43,337 nucleotides of DNA from an uncultured Parcubacteria group bacterium (GCA_903911245.1 CAIWCR010000007.1:1-43337), one strand, 5' to 3'. Shown: positions 9,275 to 19,784, numbered from the stretch's first letter. Notes: generated by a model from the letters alone, not told the origin. Numbers and translations are program-made.

Positions 9275-11497
9275 ATGTCTCATTTTCTGAAGCGTATTGA
9301 ATTGAATGGATTTAAATCGTTTGCTGGCAAGACTGTTTTGGAATTTCCAGCGGGCATTGTCGCAATTGTTGGGCCGAATGGCTCCGGAAAGTCGAATATT
9401 GTTGATGCTATTCGGTGGCTTTTGGGCGAACGTGATGCAAAGAATCTTCGTGGTGGTAAAACGGAAGATCTTATTTTTGCCGGAACCCAGAAACGGCCGC
9501 GCGTTGGCATGGCGCAGGCGAGTTTGTATTTTGAAAACACCAATAATTTTTTCCCGGTTGATTTTGAGGAGGTAGTAGTAACACGTGAAGTTCGTCGTGA
9601 TGGTGCAAGTAAATATTTCCTTAATAAATCGGAAATTCTTCTTCGTGATCTTATTAATTTTTTTGCAAAAGCGCGCCTTGGAAGTAATGGGCTTATCATT
9701 ATCGGACAAGGAGAGAGCGATATGTTTATACGGGCGACGCCTATGGAGCGGCGTGAAATGATTGAAGAGATCCTTGGGCTTCGTGAATACCAGATAAAGC
9801 GTACTGATGCCGCGCGCCGGCTCAAAAATAGCCGTATTAACCTGGATAAGGCCCACGCACTTATAGAAGAGATTTTACCGCATTTGCGCTCGTTAAAACG
9901 GCAAACAGGGCGATGGGAGCGCCGCGAAGCAATGGAGACAGAGCTCCGTGATCTTGAAAACCGATTTTTTGGTTTTAGACTCAGAGAGCTTTTGGAAAAG
10001 CAGAAAATTATAGAAGCGACTATCGCAGAAAATGAGAAACAGCGCGCATTGTTTGAAAAAGAATTACATGCCGCTGAGGCGCGCGAGAAAGAGGTTGAGG
10101 CAAATCAACCTGAAGAAAAAAAGGATCTCGTTGCAATAAAAGAACAAACCCGTTCGATTATTGAAAAAAGAAATACACTTCAGAAAGATCTTGGACGCCT
10201 TGAGGCGCAGATGGAAATGACTCAGGCGGTTTCCACGAAAAAATCAGGTGGACACTCGTCGGAAATTCTTTTGGAGCTTGTGCAGAAAGTGCGAAGAGAA
10301 CTTGAAATCGCGATGCATGAAGACCTTCCCGAGCTTCAGGCGGCGATTGAAGCGATCATTGAAGAAATCGATTTCGCTCTTACTGAAAAGGAAGAAAAGA
10401 AAGAAATTCCTATTCCCGATAGTAATCTGAAATCGCAATTTGATTCAATTATGATAGAGCTCCGTGCTCTTGAAGAATCCCTTACGTCACTTCGTGCTAA
10501 GGAATCGGTTTTGGAAAAAAGTCAGGAATCGTTTTATGAAGCATTTAAGGCGGCGATGGCTGATGTACAAACGGCGAAAAGCAAGCTTGATGTATGGGAG
10601 CGAAAGAATCGCGAGCAGACACTTGAGAAGGAGCGAATTGATCTTATGCGTGAAGAAATTGTGCGACAGATCGAGCAGGCTGGGCGACGCGCAGATGAAT
10701 TTACATCAGTAAAAACCGATGTTCCTTCTGCGGATTTGAAAGGAGAAGACGGTGAACATCTTTCATTTCCTGAGATTGAGAGGAGAATTTTCCGTCTTCG
10801 TGGAGATCTTGCAAGTATCGGTGATGTGGATGCTGCGCTTGTAAAAGAAGCGAGCGATACTGAGTTGCGTTATGAATTTTTAAAAAAGGAGTCGGAAGAT
10901 TTAGAAAAAGCGGTTCACGATCTCACGGGACTTATGCGTGATTTGAGTGAAAAAATTCGTACGGAATTTGATGCGTCGCTTTATAAGATTAACGACGCCT
11001 TTAGTGAATTTTTTAGTGTTATGTTTGATGGTGGATCGGCGAAGTTGAAAGTTTTGAAACCAGAGGCTCCGAAAATTATAACAGAGGAAGATGGCGTAGA
11101 AGGTGCTGAAATAGAAGGCGAGGAAAAAGAAGATGAAAAAACACCGGAAACTGATGGTGGTGTCGAAATAGATATAAAGATTCCTAGAAAAAAAGTGACA
11201 TCGCTTGATATGTTTTCTGGTGGTGAACGAAGCTTGATTGGTATTGCTGCGCTTTTCGCGATGATTTCAGTGAGTCCGCCGCCGTTTCTTGTATTAGACG
11301 AAATTGATGCGGCGCTTGATGAGCGAAATGCACGCCGATTTGCCGAGATGATTAAAGATTTTTCAAAGCGCACTCAATTTATTATCGTGACGCACAACCG
11401 CACCACTATGGAAGCTGCCGAAATACTCTACGGGGTGACGCTTGCAGAGGATGGCACATCGAAAATTGTTTCGCTGAAACTGGAGAATGCAGGATAA
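9275..11497 (+). CDS. smc: Short SMC-type chromosome segregation ATPase
   Basis: N-terminal FKSFAGKTVLEF...GPNGSGKSNIVDAIRWLLGE; C-terminal SLDMFSGGERSLIGIAALFAM...FLVLDEIDAALDERN...QFIIVTHNRTTMEAA. Confidence 0.9.
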   Translation: MSHFLKRIELNGFKSFAGKTVLEFPAGIVAIVGPNGSGKSNIVDAIRWLLGERDAKNLRGGKTEDLIFAGTQKRPRVGMAQASLYFENTNNFFPVDFEEVVVTREVRRDGASKYFLNKSEILLRDLINFFAKARLGSNGLIIIGQGESDMFIRATPMERREMIEEILGLREYQIKRTDAARRLKNSRINLDKAHALIEEILPHLRSLKRQTGRWERREAMETELRDLENRFFGFRLRELLEKQKIIEATIAENEKQRALFEKELHAAEAREKEVEANQPEEKKDLVAIKEQTRSIIEKRNTLQKDLGRLEAQMEMTQAVSTKKSGGHSSEILLELVQKVRRELEIAMHEDLPELQAAIEAIIEEIDFALTEKEEKKEIPIPDSNLKSQFDSIMIELRALEESLTSLRAKESVLEKSQESFYEAFKAAMADVQTAKSKLDVWERKNREQTLEKERIDLMREEIVRQIEQAGRRADEFTSVKTDVPSADLKGEDGEHLSFPEIERRIFRLRGDLASIGDVDAALVKEASDTELRYEFLKKESEDLEKAVHDLTGLMRDLSEKIRTEFDASLYKINDAFSEFFSVMFDGGSAKLKVLKPEAPKIITEEDGVEGAEIEGEEKEDEKTPETDGGVEIDIKIPRKKVTSLDMFSGGERSLIGIAALFAMISVSPPPFLVLDEIDAALDERNARRFAEMIKDFSKRTQFIIVTHNRTTMEAAEILYGVTLAEDGTSKIVSLKLENAG

Positions 11498-11512
11498 GCT
11501 CCCTTTTGTTCG

Positions 11513-11583
11513 TGGACCCAGGGAGAATCGAACTCCCGCCTCAGCAATGCGAATGCCGCGTAATACCACTTTACTATGGGCCC
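11513..11583 (-). tRNA. tRNA-Ala (anticodon CGC)
   Basis: Full cloverleaf on the minus strand: acceptor GGGCCCA/TGGGTCC including G3:U70, D-stem GTAA/TTAC, anticodon stem CGGCA/TGCTG with loop TTCGCAT. CCA not encoded. Confidence 0.9.
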
Positions 11584-11633
11584 AATGGTATACAGTATAA
11601 GGATTAAGTAAGAAAATTCAAGCACAAATTTCT

Positions 11634-12044
11634 ATGAAAATCTTTCTTATTTGCAGTAAAAAATTTTATGATAGGATTCCGGAGATACAAAATGAGCTTG
11701 AATCAAAAGGTCATATTTTAACGTTGCCCAATTCCTATCATGAGCCGGGAGCGGAAGAGCGACGGAAAGAAATGGGAAGAGAGGAGCACTCCAAGTGGAA
11801 GGCGGGAATGCTGAGGCAGAGCGCTGGCGTTATAGAAAATCTCGATGCTGTTTTCGTTCTCAATTTCGAAAAAAATGGTGTCAAAAACTATATCGGCGGT
11901 GCGACATTTTTGGAAATGTACGATGCCTTTCGTTTGGGTAAAAGAGTATTTCTTTATAACGATATACCAGAAGGAATTCTGACTGACGAGATTATTGCTT
12001 TTAACCCGATCGTCATCAACGGTGATTTAGAAAAGATTGTATAG
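11634..12044 (+). CDS. Hypothetical protein, possibly nucleoside 2-deoxyribosyltransferase-like fold
   Basis: MKIFLICSKKFYDRIPEIQNELESKGH...NLDAVFVLNFEKNGVKNYIGGATFLEMYDAFRLGKRVFLYNDIP. Confidence 0.6.
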   Translation: MKIFLICSKKFYDRIPEIQNELESKGHILTLPNSYHEPGAEERRKEMGREEHSKWKAGMLRQSAGVIENLDAVFVLNFEKNGVKNYIGGATFLEMYDAFRLGKRVFLYNDIPEGILTDEIIAFNPIVINGDLEKIV

Positions 12045-12103
12045 ATACTTTCTAAAGGCATGGATAGTCCGACTTGAATCGGACTATGACAAAAGACGAG
12101 GAG

Positions 12104-12721
12104 TTATGACCTTCTATCAACAGCGCTTCCGAGGGTTTCATCGTCGGCAAATTCTATTTCGCCGCCAGTGGGAAGGCCGCGGCCAAGACGGCTGACTTTC
12201 TTTGTAAGCGGGCCAAGTTCTTTTACGAGAATTGATGTTTGTAAATCACCAAGCGAGGTTGGATTGAATCCGAAGATTATTTCGTCAGCTTTACCGCCAA
12301 GACCGCCGTCATCGATACCTTTTTCTATAAAACTTTTCAGGCTTTGTAGTCGTAGTTTTTGCCAATCTTCAAGGATTCCTGTTTTTGGTACTGATCCGAT
12401 GATGCAATAGCGGCCGGTGAATTTCCCTGTATTTTCAAGTGAGATCAAATCAGTTTCCTTTTCAATAATCATGATAGTTTCTTTCCTTCGTGCTGGATTC
12501 ACGCAGATATCGCAAAGGTTGTCTTTGTTCTGATGAATGAAAAAACATCGCTCGCAGATTTTAATGCGTCGGAGATTGTTGATATTCACTGCAAGTGCGT
12601 GAATATCTTCCTTGCTTTCATTTATAAGATAGAATGCAAGTCGGATTGCCTGTCGCGGGCCGATGGAGGGAAGCCGAGAGAGTCCATCTACGACGTTTTT
12701 TATTGGTTCGGGTAATTTCAT
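12104..12721 (-). CDS. recR: Recombination protein RecR
   Basis: LSRLPSIGPRQAIRLAFYL, C4-type zinc motif CERCFFIHQNKDNLCDIC, Toprim region, GLPTGGEIEFADDETL. Confidence 0.93.
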   Translation of the reverse strand: MKLPEPIKNVVDGLSRLPSIGPRQAIRLAFYLINESKEDIHALAVNINNLRRIKICERCFFIHQNKDNLCDICVNPARRKETIMIIEKETDLISLENTGKFTGRYCIIGSVPKTGILEDWQKLRLQSLKSFIEKGIDDGGLGGKADEIIFGFNPTSLGDLQTSILVKELGPLTKKVSRLGRGLPTGGEIEFADDETLGSAVDRRS

Positions 12722-12784
12722 AATTAGTTTGAAATGAAAATATCAAAATACGATGTTTTTAAAAAAGAAGACTGAAAGCGACTA

Positions 12785-12863
12785 AAATTTCTTAGCGAGG
12801 CACGAGCTTAGAAATTTGAAGTACCTGTGATACATGGATCCTGGTCTTCGCCAGGATGACAGA
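12785..12863. repeat. Dispersed palindromes (type A then type B)
   Basis: aaatttcttagcgaggcacgagcttagaaattt followed by ggatcctggtcttcgccaggatgacag; related copies recur across the window. Confidence 0.75.
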
Positions 12864-12883
12864 ACTAGTTTTATATTTATTTA

Positions 12884-14257
12884 TTATAAGCTTAAATCGA
12901 AATCGCTATCGTCGTGACGCTTATCGATATTCTTGAAGCTTGTATGTTCTTGATCGAATCGTAGCGTAACGTCGCCGGTTGGTCCATTTCTATGTTTTTG
13001 TACGAGGATTTGTGCAAGACCTTCTTCTTCAGGAGTAATATTCATTTCACGGTCTTTGTCTTTTCGGTAAATAAACATAACAACGTCAGCGTCTTGTTCA
13101 ATAGAACCCGATTCACGAAGGTCGGAAAGTCGAGGCATTTTATGATCGCGCTGTTCGACGCCGCGTGAAAGCTGGGAAAGAGCGAGAACTGGTACCTTGA
13201 GTTCGCGAGCGAGCGCTTTCAGACCTCGAGAAATTTCCGTGATTTGTTGAACGGTATTGTCGCCATTGGTACGCGGCTTAATAAGTTGGAGATAGTCGAC
13301 AATGAGAAGATCTAATCCGTGTTCTATTTGAAGCCGTCGTGCCATCGAACGCATCTGGAGAATATTTAGAGTAGGCGAATCGTCGATAAAAAATTTTACT
13401 TTTGAGAGGCGATCCATGGCGCCTTGTATCATGGTGAAATCCATGTCGTCGGTGATGCGTCCCGTTCTGATGCGCCAAAGAGGAACCTGGGACTCTGCTG
13501 AAATAACGCGGTCGATAACTTCTTCACGAGACATTTCAAGCGAAAAGAATCCTACGGTATGTCCCGAGAGGGAAGCATTTCGTGCGATGTCGAGGGCGAG
13601 CGATGTTTTTCCAAGTGATGGTCGGGCGCCAAGAATGACAAGCTCCGATTTTTGGAGTCCCGAGAGGATGTTGTCGAGTTGAGTGAATCCTGTCGGAATA
13701 CCGCGAAGCTTCGCGCCACCGCTGTGAAGATTTTCAATGCGTTTATATGCTGTTTCGAGTTCTTCTTTGAGCGCAACAAAACTCTGGGGAAGTGATTTTT
13801 GCGAGATGGCGAGAATCTTTTGTTCGATATCGTCCAAAATGTCTTCAACTTCAAGCGAGTTATCAAAAACATCTTCGGTGATTTCGGCAGAAGCCTTAAT
13901 GACGTCGCGCAACGCTTTTTTATCTTTTACGATCTTCGCATAATGTTCGACGTGCGATGACGTGGCAATGGCGTTGGTAAGATCGGCAAGATAGGTGGAG
14001 CCGCCAATATCTTTTAATATATCTTTTTCTTTGAGGCGATTCGTTAGGCTTAGGACATCGATTGGTTGACGTTTTATATAGAGCTCGAGAATGACATTGT
14101 AAATGGTTTCGTGGGCAGGGGAGTAGAAATCAGTTGGAACCAAAACGTCGGCGACGCGGAAGATGGCGTTTTTATCGATAAGTACGGCACCAAGAACCGC
14201 TTGTTCGGCGTCGAGGTTTTGCGGCGGTATTTTTAACTGTGATTTTTTGCTTACCAT
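12884..14257 (-). CDS. dnaB: Replicative DNA helicase DnaB
   Basis: PPQNLDAEQAVLGAVLID, Walker A GARPSLGKTSLALDIA, LLIVDYLQLI, SGSIEQDADVVMFIYR; no intein seen. Confidence 0.95.
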   Translation of the reverse strand: MVSKKSQLKIPPQNLDAEQAVLGAVLIDKNAIFRVADVLVPTDFYSPAHETIYNVILELYIKRQPIDVLSLTNRLKEKDILKDIGGSTYLADLTNAIATSSHVEHYAKIVKDKKALRDVIKASAEITEDVFDNSLEVEDILDDIEQKILAISQKSLPQSFVALKEELETAYKRIENLHSGGAKLRGIPTGFTQLDNILSGLQKSELVILGARPSLGKTSLALDIARNASLSGHTVGFFSLEMSREEVIDRVISAESQVPLWRIRTGRITDDMDFTMIQGAMDRLSKVKFFIDDSPTLNILQMRSMARRLQIEHGLDLLIVDYLQLIKPRTNGDNTVQQITEISRGLKALARELKVPVLALSQLSRGVEQRDHKMPRLSDLRESGSIEQDADVVMFIYRKDKDREMNITPEEEGLAQILVQKHRNGPTGDVTLRFDQEHTSFKNIDKRHDDSDFDLSL

Positions 14258-15567
14258 AAAGAGAGAGAAAACCTTGGCCAGAGAAATGGTCCTTTGGGCG
14301 TGTCCTCTATTTCATATCCTAAGTCATTTATTTCTTTACGCAAGGTGTCGGACTGGACAAACTGTTGATTAGTTCGGCATTGCTCGCGTTCTTTGGCTAA
14401 TTGCTCGATTTTAGAGGGAATAACGGGCTCGAGTAGGGAAATTCCAAATAAACCAAAGAGAGATGTTACATTTTGAACGTTTGTGTCTTCAAATAGTTCG
14501 GCAATTATTTTTACCGTATTTAGGTCATCGTCGAGAGAGTCTGTTTTTAGCGTGAGAGAAGGGCTTTTTTTTGTATCGGTAATTAATTCCATTTTTCTGA
14601 CGAGCGCACTTAAATTCCAAATATGTTTTGCTGCTTGTTCAGCAAGTGCCTCCGTGTAATCGAGCGGTGCGCGATAGTGATGAGTAAAGGTAATCCAGCG
14701 CAATGCATCAGCTGGATATTTTTCAAGAAATTCGCGTACCGTTATAAAATTACCAAGACTCTTAGACATTTTTTTGCCATCAACGAGAAGTTGTCCAGTA
14801 TGCATCCAAATTTTTACAAATGGTTTCAATCCTGATGCACATTCTTGCTGTGCAATTTCCGCTTCGTGATGGGGAAACTTCAAATCAACGCCACCGCCAT
14901 GGATATCGTATTGCGGCCCAAAAAATTTTTCAGTGATGGCAGTATCTTCGATGTGCCAGCCTGGTCGGCCATTGCCGATTTTACTTTCCCACATTGGTTC
15001 GCCTGGTTTTGAAAATTTCCAAAGACAAAAATCACCTTTATTTTTCTTTCCAACGGCGTCATCGATTCGTGAAATCGCATCTTCTGCCTGCGCTGCATTT
15101 CGTCCGGACAATTTTCCATAATCATCATCCTTTGAAATATCGAAATACCATCCATCACCATCTATTTTATAGGCATATCTTTTTTTGATAAGTCGTTCCA
15201 CTTGGCCAATGATATCCGGTATAAACTCTGTTGCTGGGGCATATTTTGTTACGGCGTCGACGCCAAGCGCCTTCATATCATCCAGATATTTTTTTGTAAA
15301 TTCCTTTGCGAGCTCGAGCGGATCTTTGTTTTCTTCTGCGGCGCGCTTAATTATCTTGTCATCGATGTCGGTGATGTTTTGGAGATAATAAACACTGCGT
15401 CCTTGTGAGCGAAGATATTTTACAAAAAAATCGAAAAAGATATACGTTCGAGCGTGGCCGATGTGTGAATAGTCATATACCGTCGGGCCGCATACAAAAA
15501 GATTTACTTTTTCGCCGTTTGAAAAATTTTCTTTTTGTCGGGAGAGGGTATTATAGAGCGTGAGCAT
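14251..15567 (-). CDS. cysS: Cysteinyl-tRNA synthetase
   Basis: CGPTVYDYSHIGHARTYIFFD, GWHIEDTAI, IHGGGVDLKFPHHEAEIAQ, KMSKSLGNF. Confidence 0.95.
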   Translation of the reverse strand: MLTLYNTLSRQKENFSNGEKVNLFVCGPTVYDYSHIGHARTYIFFDFFVKYLRSQGRSVYYLQNITDIDDKIIKRAAEENKDPLELAKEFTKKYLDDMKALGVDAVTKYAPATEFIPDIIGQVERLIKKRYAYKIDGDGWYFDISKDDDYGKLSGRNAAQAEDAISRIDDAVGKKNKGDFCLWKFSKPGEPMWESKIGNGRPGWHIEDTAITEKFFGPQYDIHGGGVDLKFPHHEAEIAQQECASGLKPFVKIWMHTGQLLVDGKKMSKSLGNFITVREFLEKYPADALRWITFTHHYRAPLDYTEALAEQAAKHIWNLSALVRKMELITDTKKSPSLTLKTDSLDDDLNTVKIIAELFEDTNVQNVTSLFGLFGISLLEPVIPSKIEQLAKEREQCRTNQQFVQSDTLRKEINDLGYEIEDTPKGPFLWPRFSLSLW

Positions 15568-15585
15568 AATGAATTTCTGCAGAGA

Positions 15586-16467
15586 CTAGAACCAGTTTTT
15601 CTTTTTGAAATAAATGCCGAGTATGGTGATTCCCGTTACAATGCTGCCGCTAATAATCCAAAACGCTCCCGGAAGATCAACGAAGGGAGTTCCGTTCGTT
15701 CTCATATCTAAGAGCGCTGCGATAAGCATAAAAGGGAAGGTGAGGAATGAAAGCGCGGTAAGCGTTTTCATGGTGCGATTCACCTTTGTGTTCAGGAGCT
15801 GATTATTGGTTTCTTCAAAGTCGGCGATGGCTTCGCGACAATCTTCAAGCTGGCTTATAACGTTAAGATGTTTTCCTACGAGATCGCCGAGGTAAATTTC
15901 TGCATCACCTCCCCAAAACTTCGATCCTTTTGAAAGCAATGATTTCAAAACAGGTTCTTGAAGTCGGGCAATGATGCGATATTCGGAGGCGTCGCGTTTT
16001 AAATAGGTAAGTTTCTTGAAAACGTCCTCTTCTTTATTTTTGAACAATTCCTTGCTGACGGCCTCGACTTTTTCTCGTACGTGGAGAATTTGGCGTTCTT
16101 CAAAAGTAATGATGTGCTCCATAATACGATACATGAGCTCGAGGGAGGTGGCATATGTTCCGAATTTAAAATCATTGAATATTTCTTTTGATGATTCATA
16201 TTGGAGCGTGATTACGGCATCCTTTGTGATTATAAAGTCAACTTCCGTTCGAAGCGAGACGCCATCTTCTTTGTCGTAGACTGGGAAATAGCAAATCAAA
16301 AAAAGATGATTTTTAAATATTTCAACGCGCGTGAGAGAAGATGGCCTTTCTAACTCTTTTGCGATAATGGGATGGACCGCAAATTCTTTTGTGAGCCATG
16401 CAATATCTTTTTCTGTTGGCTCGATGATATGCACCCACTTAATATTTTTACTTTTGATGATGTTCAT
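15586..16467 (-). CDS. CorA-family divalent cation transporter-like protein
   Basis: CorA-like N-terminal domain and two C-terminal TM helices (FLTFPFMLIAALLDMRTNGTPF...FWIISGSIVTGITILGIYF). Confidence 0.8.
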   Translation of the reverse strand: MNIIKSKNIKWVHIIEPTEKDIAWLTKEFAVHPIIAKELERPSSLTRVEIFKNHLFLICYFPVYDKEDGVSLRTEVDFIITKDAVITLQYESSKEIFNDFKFGTYATSLELMYRIMEHIITFEERQILHVREKVEAVSKELFKNKEEDVFKKLTYLKRDASEYRIIARLQEPVLKSLLSKGSKFWGGDAEIYLGDLVGKHLNVISQLEDCREAIADFEETNNQLLNTKVNRTMKTLTALSFLTFPFMLIAALLDMRTNGTPFVDLPGAFWIISGSIVTGITILGIYFKKKNWF

Positions 16468-16535
16468 ACAATAATTGTATTCTATCGGGGTTTTTTTGCA
16501 AAACGTGAAGAAGTCAGAAAAAGGTTTCTTCCTTT

Positions 16536-16562
16536 TGTCATCCCGGGCTTGACCCGGGATCC
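16536..16562. repeat. Type B dispersed palindrome
   Basis: tgtcatcccgggcttgacccgggatcc. Confidence 0.8.
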
Positions 16563-16683
16563 ATATTAATTAACCCTTATATCTTTGGATATTCCCACTA
16601 GTGCGTCAAAGCTCCAAGATATAAATTATTAATGCAGTAGTTGTAAAGATTAAAAAAACCTGCTAAATTTTACTGGATAACGT

Positions 16684-16756
16684 GCCGATGTAGCTCAGTT
16701 GGTAGAGCAGCGCTTTCGTAAAGCGAAGGTCGCCGGTCCGACTCCGGCCATCGGCT
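16684..16756 (+). tRNA. tRNA-Thr (anticodon CGT)
   Basis: Acceptor GCCGATG/CATCGGC, D-arm GCTCAGTTGGTAGAGC, loop TTCGTAA, T-arm GCCGGTCCGACTCCGGC; CCA not encoded. Confidence 0.92.
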
Positions 16757-16763
16757 CAAAGTA

Positions 16764-16795
16764 AAACAGCCTTATTGTTTGGCTGTTTTTATTTT
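16764..16795 (+). terminator. Terminator after tRNA-Thr
   Basis: aaacagcc ttattgttt ggctgttttt. Confidence 0.75.
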
Positions 16796-16857
16796 GGTAT
16801 TGTTATTTATCCCCAATTGAATTTTTGTTTTCTTTATCTGTGTTATAATTAGAATTA

Positions 16858-17559
16858 ATGAAATTGAAAAAAACAAAAGAATTTTTCTCTGGCAATCTTA
16901 AGATCTTATTCCTTAGTATTGCAATCGGTCTTTTTGCCTGCGCCATTGCTGTTTTTGCATTCTCAAGTCCGGGATCTCAACCACCAAATGGCAATCCTAT
17001 CTTCTGGCTCCTCAGTGGAACCTCTATGTATTACACCGCAGGAAATGTGGGGATAGGGACAACAACGCCAGCAGCAACTCTTGATGTTAATGGAAGTATA
17101 AGAACTGGCAATGATGTCTCGGTGTGTTCAAGTACTAATGCGGGAGCTATCAAATATATAAGCGGCTCATTTTATGGATGCAACGGAACTACTTGGACGG
17201 CATTTGCTTCGGCCAATAGTGGTGTTCCCGCAGGAGAGGTCGCTTATTTTAATTTGAGTAGTTGTCCTTCTGGGTGGATTGCGGCTAATGGTACTAATAG
17301 CACTGTCGATGTTCGAGGTGAATTTATTCGTGGATTGGATAGTGGTAGAGGGATAGACACAGGAAGAGTTCTTGCGAGCTGGCAAACTGATGATTTTAAA
17401 TCTCATACTCATGGATATTCTCATACTAATATTGGGGGGCATGATGGAAACAACGGCATGGTAGTGACATACGGCATGTCGTCATTTACAACTGATGCCA
17501 CCGGTGGCACCGAAACTCGTCCACGCAACGTTGCATTGCTTGCGTGTCAGAAACAATAA
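16858..17559 (+). CDS. Membrane-anchored tail-collar-like surface protein (paralog 2)
   Basis: Same N-terminus as 68-1147; C-terminus GEVAYFNLSSCPSGWIAANG...VDVRGEFIRGLDSGRG...HTHGYSH...ETRPRNVALLACQK resembles phage tail-collar domains. Confidence 0.78.
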   Translation: MKLKKTKEFFSGNLKILFLSIAIGLFACAIAVFAFSSPGSQPPNGNPIFWLLSGTSMYYTAGNVGIGTTTPAATLDVNGSIRTGNDVSVCSSTNAGAIKYISGSFYGCNGTTWTAFASANSGVPAGEVAYFNLSSCPSGWIAANGTNSTVDVRGEFIRGLDSGRGIDTGRVLASWQTDDFKSHTHGYSHTNIGGHDGNNGMVVTYGMSSFTTDATGGTETRPRNVALLACQKQ

Positions 17560-17768
17560 GCATAGCGTTGCTTATCTCTGCCACCAACGGAGCCCTCTCC
17601 TTTTTTGAGGGTTCCTCGGAGTCGTGTGAGCGACGAGAGTAAGGGCGCTCCAAGTATGGAGTGACCCATCCCTCGAGAAAGGAGAGGTATAATCCTTGCA
17701 TTTTGATACGTTTTTCTGCTATAATTTTCGAAATACGACGCTACCGCGCGATATTTTTTTGCTGTACT

Positions 17769-18524
17769 ATGAGTCCTACTATTTCCATTCACGCCGAAGA
17801 AATTTTCAAGATAGGCAATTTCCCGGTTACTAATACTATTCTGCTTTCAACGCTTGTTTTTGTTGTTTTTTGTGTTCTTGTTTTTGTAATCCGCCGTCGG
17901 ATCACTATGATTCCCAATATGCTTCAAAGTATGGCCGAGTTAATATTGGAAGGCGCCTTGAGTATTATGGATTCGGTTTTACTCGATCGGCGCAAGTCAG
18001 AAAAGTATCTTCCTCTCGTTTTAACGATTTTCCTTTTTATTTTATTTTCGAACTGGCTTGGTCTTTTGCCGGGCGTTGGTTCTATTATCGTAAACCGTGA
18101 AGGGGAGGCATCGATTCCGCTTTTCCGCTCGCCGGCGAGTGATCTCAACTTTACGCTCGCCCTTGCTTTGATATCAGTTACGCTTATAAATATTTTTGGT
18201 GTTTCGGCAATCGGGTTGCGTTCCCGAGTTAGTGTTTTCATTAATTTTAAAAGCCCAATCGATTTTTTTGTCGGCATCCTTGAACTTATCTCAGAATTTG
18301 CTAAGATTATCTCGTTTTCATTTAGGTTGTTTGGTAACGTGCTCGCAGGCGAGGTGCTTCTAACGATTATGGCGTTCCTTATGCCATACGTGCCACCATT
18401 TCCGTTTGTATTTCTCGAAACCTTCGTCAGCCTTATTCAGGCATTCGTTTTTGCCATGCTTACGCTTATCTTCATAGCGATGGCAACCACCGAGCACGGA
18501 GAGACAGAGGGGGTTCATGCGTAA
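17769..18524 (+). CDS. atpB: F1Fo ATP synthase subunit a
   Basis: SEFAKIISFSFRLFGNVLAGEVLL, FVSLIQAFVFAMLTLIFI; ATG at 17769 preferred over 17661. Confidence 0.92.
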   Translation: MSPTISIHAEEIFKIGNFPVTNTILLSTLVFVVFCVLVFVIRRRITMIPNMLQSMAELILEGALSIMDSVLLDRRKSEKYLPLVLTIFLFILFSNWLGLLPGVGSIIVNREGEASIPLFRSPASDLNFTLALALISVTLINIFGVSAIGLRSRVSVFINFKSPIDFFVGILELISEFAKIISFSFRLFGNVLAGEVLLTIMAFLMPYVPPFPFVFLETFVSLIQAFVFAMLTLIFIAMATTEHGETEGVHA

Positions 18525-18563
18525 AAAAAGGAAATAAGAACTTAATCACAAAAGGTCGGTTTA

Positions 18564-18878
<315 letters not shown>

Positions 18879-18909
18879 CGGACGTGTTTTTCTATTGTAA
18901 TCAATTATC

Positions 18910-19413
18910 ATGCAACAACTTTTAAGCCAACTTGGGATTGATTGGCGCTTGCTCATAAGCCAAGCGGTTGATTTTTCGCTCATTCTTTTTGTTTTGTGGT
19001 TCTTTTTGTATAAGCCTCTTTTGAAGCTTCTCAAGGATCGCAAAGAAAGGATTGAAGAAGGGCTTATGAAGGCAAAGATGGCAGATGAACGCTTGCATGA
19101 AATTGATATTGTGAGAAAGGAAAAAATAAAAGAAGCAGAAGCTCAAGCACTTGAGATTTTACGAAAAACAGAGCGTGATGCAAAAATTCTCGAGGAAAAG
19201 CTTCTCGCAAAAGCAAAAGAAAAGGAAGCGGCCGAACTGAAGGACTTTAGTGGTATTCTTCTTGCAAAAGAAGAAGCCTCCCGTCGCGCGCTTGATGAGG
19301 AATCGAAAAAACTCATTAAGACAGCGATTGCGAAAACAGTCGCTCTTTCGCCGGAGTTAATTGATAACGCGTTGATTGAAAAAGCAATCAAAGAAGCGAA
19401 ACAAACGATATGA
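18910..19413 (+). CDS. atpF: F1Fo ATP synthase subunit b
   Basis: N-terminal TM followed by charged coiled coil; position in the atp cluster. Confidence 0.87.
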   Translation: MQQLLSQLGIDWRLLISQAVDFSLILFVLWFFLYKPLLKLLKDRKERIEEGLMKAKMADERLHEIDIVRKEKIKEAEAQALEILRKTERDAKILEEKLLAKAKEKEAAELKDFSGILLAKEEASRRALDEESKKLIKTAIAKTVALSPELIDNALIEKAIKEAKQTI

Positions 19414-19784
19414 AGTATCCGATTCATTCATATGCAAAAGCTCTTTCGGAAGTCATTGCTTCCAAAAAAGAGAGTTCAGCGCATATAGAAAAAAACTTTA
19501 TTGCGATTTTAAGAAAGAATGGTGATGAAATGTATGCCAAAAAGATTCTTGAAGAAAGTGAGCGGCTTTTACGGAAAAAAGATGGAACAAAAAAAATAGT
19601 ACTTGCCTCAGCGCGACCACTTAAAGAATCTTCTCATACTATTCTTGGTGATGTCCTTGGAAAAAATGATGTTTGCAAGACAGTGATTCGTCCGGATCTT
19701 GTTGCAGGCGTAACGATTACGATAAATGACGATCTTCGGTTCGATGGATCGCTCAAGGGAAAACTTGATAAAATGTTTGGATAA
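19410..19784 (+). CDS. atpH: F1Fo ATP synthase subunit delta (short)
   Basis: C-terminal VRPDLVAGVTITINDDLRFDGSLKGKLDKM-like motif; overlaps the atpF stop. Confidence 0.8.
   Translation: MKYPIHSYAKALSEVIASKKESSAHIEKNFIAILRKNGDEMYAKKILEESERLLRKKDGTKKIVLASARPLKESSHTILGDVLGKNDVCKTVIRPDLVAGVTITINDDLRFDGSLKGKLDKMFG

Noticed and set aside
9280-9856. Long antisense ORFs over smc, and similar ones over pilT, pilC, atpA and rlmN
   Set aside because: Low-complexity basic or aromatic translations opposite strongly conserved genes; typical shadow ORFs.
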